A DNA stretch of 9,245 bases from an uncultured Persicitalea sp. Its GTDB lineage: Bacteria > Bacteroidota > Bacteroidia > Cytophagales > Spirosomataceae. Every line of letters begins with the position of its first letter. Position 1 is the first letter of the stretch. A model generated the notes under the pieces. That model had not been told where the DNA came from. It saw nothing but the letters and a program-made list of their open reading frames with translations, and searched no databases. Location of the stretch: contig CATMVR010000142.1 of the NCBI GenBank assembly GCA_950075905.1, positions 1 to 9,245 on the forward strand. The letters are read 5' to 3'. This document shows, piece by piece, positions 6,380-9,245 of this stretch. The position numbers and the translations under genes are program-made.

Positions 6380-6874
6380 ATGGCCCTATTAACTCCCGCC
6401 CTTGGACTAATATTCTGGATGCTGGTGGTATTTCTGCTGCTGGTATTCATTCTGCGTGCCTATGCGTGGAAACCCATCATCAACGGTTTGAACGACCGCG
6501 AGAAAGAAATTCAAAGTGCCCTTGACCTGGCCGTAGAGACCCGCGCCGAAATGGCCAAGTTACAAGCCAACAACGAGAAGCTGGTGGCCGAGGCCAACGC
6601 TGCCCGCGACCGGATCATCCGGGAAGCCAAGGAAGCCGCCGACCGCATGATTGCCGATGCCAAGGAAGCCGCCGCCACCGCCGGACAAAGAGAAATTGAA
6701 AATGCCCGTGAGACGATTCGCAACGAGCAGCAGGCCGCTATTGCCACGATGAGAAAAGAGGTTGCTACCCTCTCGCTGCAGATTGCCGAGAAAGTACTGC
6801 ACCGCGAATTGAGCGACAAGGCATCGCAGGAAAAGCTTATTGCTGACCTCGCTGCTACGGCCAACCTGAACTAA
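6380..6874 (+). CDS. atpF: ATP synthase Fo subunit b (peripheral stalk)
   Basis: The 164-residue stator subunit: one N-terminal membrane helix (about 8-27) that binds subunit a, then a long, charged, Ala-rich helix (about 35-150) that dimerises as a coiled coil and holds F1 through delta. The segment around 83-98 repeats AKEAA exactly 11 residues apart, and a 16-base identity in the DNA (6626-6641 and 6659-6674, 33 bases apart) mirrors it. This is the hendecad pattern typical of the right-handed b coiled coil. The length is normal for the family. The start ATG at 6380 leads straight into the membrane helix; the leader is A/T-rich without a Shine-Dalgarno. It is the first gene after the hairpin at 6243-6273 and lies 27 bases before atpH. 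Confidence 0.96.
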   Translation: MALLTPALGLIFWMLVVFLLLVFILRAYAWKPIINGLNDREKEIQSALDLAVETRAEMAKLQANNEKLVAEANAARDRIIREAKEAADRMIADAKEAAATAGQREIENARETIRNEQQAAIATMRKEVATLSLQIAEKVLHRELSDKASQEKLIADLAATANLN

Positions 6875-6901
6875 TTTTCTCACTTTACAAGACAAACCAA
6901 C

Positions 6902-7438
6902 ATGTCAGTAGGAACCGTAGCCTCCCGATACGCCAAGTCGCTTATTGAATTGGCCGAGGAGAAAAAAGTGGTGGAGGAAGTGTACAAAGACATGCTTCTT
7001 TTCAAACAAATTTCGGCCGAAAACCGGGGTTTGATGCTTGCACTCAAAAGTCCGGTAGTAAGACACGAAAAAAAGCTGGGAATTCTGAAAGCGATTTTTC
7101 AGGAAAGGGTACATCCCGTTTCTTACACCATCTTCAATATCATTACCAAGAAAAACCGGGAATCGATTCTGGATTCGATCGCCGAGGAATTTGTGACTTT
7201 GTACAATAGCTACAAGGGAATTCAAAAGGCTTTGATCACCACGAGTACTCCCCTTACCCCTACCCTCCGGGCCCAGTTCAACAAGATTGTGGCCGACGCT
7301 ACGGGTAAGACCGTAGAGCTGGAAGAGAAGGTGAACGAGAAACTTATTGGTGGATACGTTCTTCGGGTGGGCGACCGTCAGATAGACGCCTCCCTCAAAA
7401 GCCGTCTGAACGAGCTGAAACTGGAACTGTTCAACTAA
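6902..7438 (+). CDS. atpH: ATP synthase F1 subunit delta (OSCP-like)
   Basis: The 178-residue subunit that joins the b stalk to the top of the alpha3beta3 head. The N-terminal helical domain begins with the typical RYAKSLIELAEE (9-20). The C-terminal domain contains the family signature around 138-160, including EKLIGGYVLRVGDRQIDAS followed by LKSRLNELKLEL. The length is typical for the family (about 180). It lies 27 bases after atpF and is the last gene of the cluster: 28 bases after its stop a strong terminator hairpin begins. Most related operons continue into atpA and atpG here, and this one does not. Confidence 0.96.
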   Translation: MSVGTVASRYAKSLIELAEEKKVVEEVYKDMLLFKQISAENRGLMLALKSPVVRHEKKLGILKAIFQERVHPVSYTIFNIITKKNRESILDSIAEEFVTLYNSYKGIQKALITTSTPLTPTLRAQFNKIVADATGKTVELEEKVNEKLIGGYVLRVGDRQIDASLKSRLNELKLELFN

Positions 7439-7466
7439 GAAAATTACTTTTTATCTGTATAATTTG

Positions 7467-7504
7467 AAAGACTTCGTTGCTTTGCGACGAAGTCTTTTTA
7501 TTTT
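7467..7504 (+). terminator. Intrinsic terminator of the atp operon after atpH
   Basis: A 14-base-pair stem (7467-7480 with 7484-7497, one T-G wobble, loop TTT) starts 28 bases after the atpH stop and runs into TTTTTATTTT. This is a textbook rho-independent terminator for plus-strand transcription. It closes the Fo-delta operon before the next gene. Confidence 0.92.
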
Positions 7505-7529
7505 GTGTCCTGGTCCACTCCAACTGCAA

Positions 7530-7554
7530 GGGCACAGGTTTTTGCCCGTACCTG
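7530..7554 (+). repeat. Overlapping alternative stems upstream of the primase-like gene
   Basis: GGGCA (7530-7534) can pair with TGCCC (7543-7547), or CAGGT (7535-7539) with ACCTG (7550-7554). The second option starts in the loop of the first, so the two would exclude each other. They lie 20-44 bases before the start at 7574. Each stem is only 5 base pairs, so this is weak evidence for a leader switch. Confidence 0.2.
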
Positions 7555-7573
7555 ACCTCTTACCCATAGGGTT

Positions 7574-8629
7574 ATGAATATTCTTGAAGAAACCAGAAAA
7601 GTAGATATTGTGCAGGTAGTTCGCGATCTGGGGCTTCGCATACAGGAGCACCGCAAACTGCTGTGCCCCTTCCACGAAGAGAAAACACCTTCGCTCTATC
7701 TGTATCCACAAACCAACACCTACTACTGCTTTGGTTGCGGCAGGCGCGGCGACGTGATCCATTTCTACGCGGGCTTTTGCCAGCTGGACTACAAAAAGGC
7801 TATGCACGAGCTGGCGTTTCAGTACGTGCCGGGGTACATCCGGAAGGGAGCCGCCCCGCCCCCCCGCTCTGCCCCCCGCCCCATTATACCTGCCGACCAG
7901 TTACCCGATACCAAAGAGTACATCCACAAAGCGCTGCATACGGAAATCTACGAGGCTTTTCGCGACTACTGTAACGGGCAGGTGGAAACTGACATTTCCC
8001 GAAGCGCTGCTGACTACCTGCACCAACGGGGGTTTCAGGAGTATACACTTCGTAGCTTCGGGATATTTACGATTAAAGACTACCACGCCGCCAACTACTT
8101 TCTAAGGTCCAGGTACGCCCTGGCCGACCTCCGGGAGTGTGGCCTCTACAACGAAAAGGATAATCTCGTGTTCTACAAACACGTCATCATTATTCCGTAC
8201 TACCAAAAAGGTCGGATCGTGTTTTTGCAGGGCCGGATCATCGGGCCACCGGTAGACCGCACCCCCCGCTACCAGTTTCTAAGCGGGGTACCCATCCCGC
8301 TTTTCAACAGCGACATGCTGCCTAAGGTACGAACCGGCAAGGTAGTATACCTCACTGAGGGTGCCTTTGATTGCATGGCTCTGGTGCAACGGGGCATACC
8401 CGCCGTAAGTCTGGGTAGCGTCACGATGTTCAAAAAGGAATGGACGAAGCTATTCCGGCGCTTTGAAATTTGCTTCTGGTTCGACAACGATGCCGCCGGC
8501 CTGAATGCAGCCGACACCTACCGGGAGATTTTTGAGCAGGCGGGCATCAGTACCCACATCAGGACGGTAAAAGAAGGTTTTAAGGACGTCAGTGACTACT
8601 TCAATGCGCGGGACAAGGGACTATTTTAA
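7574..8629 (+). CDS. CHC2 zinc-finger and TOPRIM protein, short DnaG-like primase
   Basis: A 351-residue protein with the domain order of bacterial primase, which makes RNA primers for DNA synthesis. The CHC2 zinc finger is intact: Cys31, His34, Cys52 and Cys55 in CPFHEEKTPS and YYCFGCGRRGD. A proline-rich linker follows (94-106). The region 145-245 resembles the DnaG core N-lobe, with YLHQRGF and GRIVFLQGR. The TOPRIM metal-binding residues are Glu262 in LTEGAFDCMAL and Asp304/Asp306 in FDNDAAG; KDVSDYF (337-343) matches the DnaG KDPDE region. It stops there, so the helicase-binding domain of full DnaG (about 600 residues) is missing. It starts 135 bases after atpH, behind the terminator, so it is not part of that operon. 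Such short forms occur in plasmids, phages and integrative elements, but no mobile gene is visible here. A housekeeping dnaG presumably exists elsewhere. Domain calls are sure; the biological role is not. Confidence 0.88.
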   Translation: MNILEETRKVDIVQVVRDLGLRIQEHRKLLCPFHEEKTPSLYLYPQTNTYYCFGCGRRGDVIHFYAGFCQLDYKKAMHELAFQYVPGYIRKGAAPPPRSAPRPIIPADQLPDTKEYIHKALHTEIYEAFRDYCNGQVETDISRSAADYLHQRGFQEYTLRSFGIFTIKDYHAANYFLRSRYALADLRECGLYNEKDNLVFYKHVIIIPYYQKGRIVFLQGRIIGPPVDRTPRYQFLSGVPIPLFNSDMLPKVRTGKVVYLTEGAFDCMALVQRGIPAVSLGSVTMFKKEWTKLFRRFEICFWFDNDAAGLNAADTYREIFEQAGISTHIRTVKEGFKDVSDYFNARDKGLF

Positions 8630-9245
8630 CAGTATTTTTTTTAACTCCTTGACGTTTCCAATCAAAATGAGGTTGTCACCGGGCTGTAACTCACCGTTGG
8701 GATCTACCTCCAGTTCCAGTTTTTTCACCTTCCGGGTATAGCCCAGAATGCTCTTCTCGTTCTCAACGTGCACGTAGGCTACCACTTTTAGAAACTCCGA
8801 CCGCGTCAAGCCCGTATCAGATAGCTTCTGATAGTAAAAGCGCTGCGGGATACGCAGCTCCATCATGGCTGATTCTTCGCAAATCTCATAGGAGTTTTCG
8901 AGCTGAGGAATCGTAAGCCGCTTGGCTACCTTTTCGGCGGAATCCTGCTCGGGAAGTAGTAGCTCATCCACGCCCAGGGCTTCGATCACCGTCCGGTGGA
9001 GGTCATTGAACGCCCGCCCAATCAGCTTTTTGACCTTCATCTGTTTAAGCAGCGCCGTTGCCAGTACCGACGCAGAGAAATCTTCCCCGATGGACACCAC
9101 GCACACGTCCATTTCTTTGAGCGGAATGGTGTTAAGATTATGAATATCGGTACAGTCCATGCACACGGTATGCGTGATCCGGTTTTTCAGAGAATCTATT
9201 TTACTCATGCTGATATCGGCACCGATTACCTCGTGCCCCATGGCG
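8621..9245 (-). CDS. ktrA: KtrA/TrkA-type potassium uptake regulator (RCK protein), 5' end cut off
   Basis: The cytoplasmic gating subunit of a Ktr/Trk K+ channel; its RCK rings bind ATP/ADP or NAD(H) and open or close the membrane partner. The visible part reads about 207 codons from the right edge to the TAG at 8621-8623. It opens with AMGHEVIGADI, the second strand of the Rossmann fold, with the Asp that holds the nucleotide ribose. The RCK_N domain continues to about LLLPEQDSAEKVAKRL, and a RCK_C (TrkA_C) domain ends in LQPGDNLILIGNVKELKKI. KtrA proteins have about 25 further residues with the GxGxxG motif before MGHEV, so the ATG at 9239-9241 is internal and the true start lies beyond 9245. 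The membrane partner (KtrB/TrkH-like) is not in the window. The 3' end overlaps the primase-like gene by 9 bases on the opposite strand. Confidence 0.92.
   Translation of the reverse strand, partial: AMGHEVIGADISMSKIDSLKNRITHTVCMDCTDIHNLNTIPLKEMDVCVVSIGEDFSASVLATALLKQMKVKKLIGRAFNDLHRTVIEALGVDELLLPEQDSAEKVAKRLTIPQLENSYEICEESAMMELRIPQRFYYQKLSDTGLTRSEFLKVVAYVHVENEKSILGYTRKVKKLELEVDPNGELQPGDNLILIGNVKELKKILLK

Noticed and set aside
6626..6674. 33-base-spaced direct repeat of 16 bases in atpF as a mobile or regulatory repeat
   Set aside because: It is explained by the 11-residue (hendecad) repeat AKEAA of the b-subunit coiled coil.
6511..6895. Two long minus-strand open frames opposite atpF
   Set aside because: Their Ser/Ala/Arg-rich and Gly-rich sequences mirror the Ala/Glu/Lys-rich coiled-coil codons of atpF.
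9239..9241. ATG taken as the start of the ktrA-like gene
   Set aside because: In KtrA proteins MGHEV lies after the first Rossmann strand and the GxGxxG loop, so this Met is internal and the gene continues past the right edge.
1..9245. Defence island, CRISPR array, tRNA or integrated element
   Set aside because: No spaced direct repeats, no cloverleaf, and no transposase, integrase, toxin or nuclease domain was seen on either strand. The primase-like gene alone is not enough to claim an element.

Overview
The window is a stretch of chromosomal core genes from a member of the Bacteroidota, most likely order Cytophagales, in the Spirosoma/Dyadobacter direction. This assignment is inferred from four things: a SprE/PorW-type lipoprotein of the type IX secretion system (T9SS); an F-type ATP synthase operon headed by AtpZ and a small four-helix protein, with an AtpB that carries a signal peptide and a long periplasmic N-terminus; promoter-like TAnnTTTG boxes; and start codons with A/T-rich leaders and no visible Shine-Dalgarno sequence. 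No tRNA, rRNA, CRISPR array, transposase or integrase is visible.

Left part, minus strand (1-3911): a 743-residue TPR lipoprotein, SprE/PorW, reads leftwards. It is followed 140 bases later by a class A penicillin-binding protein (PBP1A) that runs off the left edge after 513 residues. Both are envelope genes: one a secretion/gliding component, the other a peptidoglycan synthase.

Middle, plus strand (4059-7438): divergent from sprE lies the ATP synthase cluster atpZ - atpI-like - atpB (a) - atpE (c) - atpF (b) - atpH (delta). This makes the whole membrane Fo part plus the delta stalk subunit. A TAnnTTTG-type promoter precedes atpZ and another precedes the atpI-like gene. A near-perfect terminator-like hairpin lies in the 202-base gap between atpE and atpF, which suggests the c subunit can be made in excess of b and delta. 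A strong intrinsic terminator follows atpH. The genes for alpha, gamma, beta and epsilon are not in the window, so F1 must be encoded elsewhere.

Right part (7574-9245): after the atpH terminator comes a 351-residue plus-strand protein with a DnaG-type CHC2 zinc finger and a TOPRIM domain, but no helicase-binding C-terminal domain. It converges, with a 9-base overlap, on the minus-strand 3' end of a KtrA/TrkA-type potassium-channel regulator whose 5' end lies beyond the right edge.

I found no convincing new multi-gene system. The points most worth following up are the terminator inside the atp operon, the break of the operon after atpH, and the short stand-alone primase-like gene in the place where atpA is usually found.
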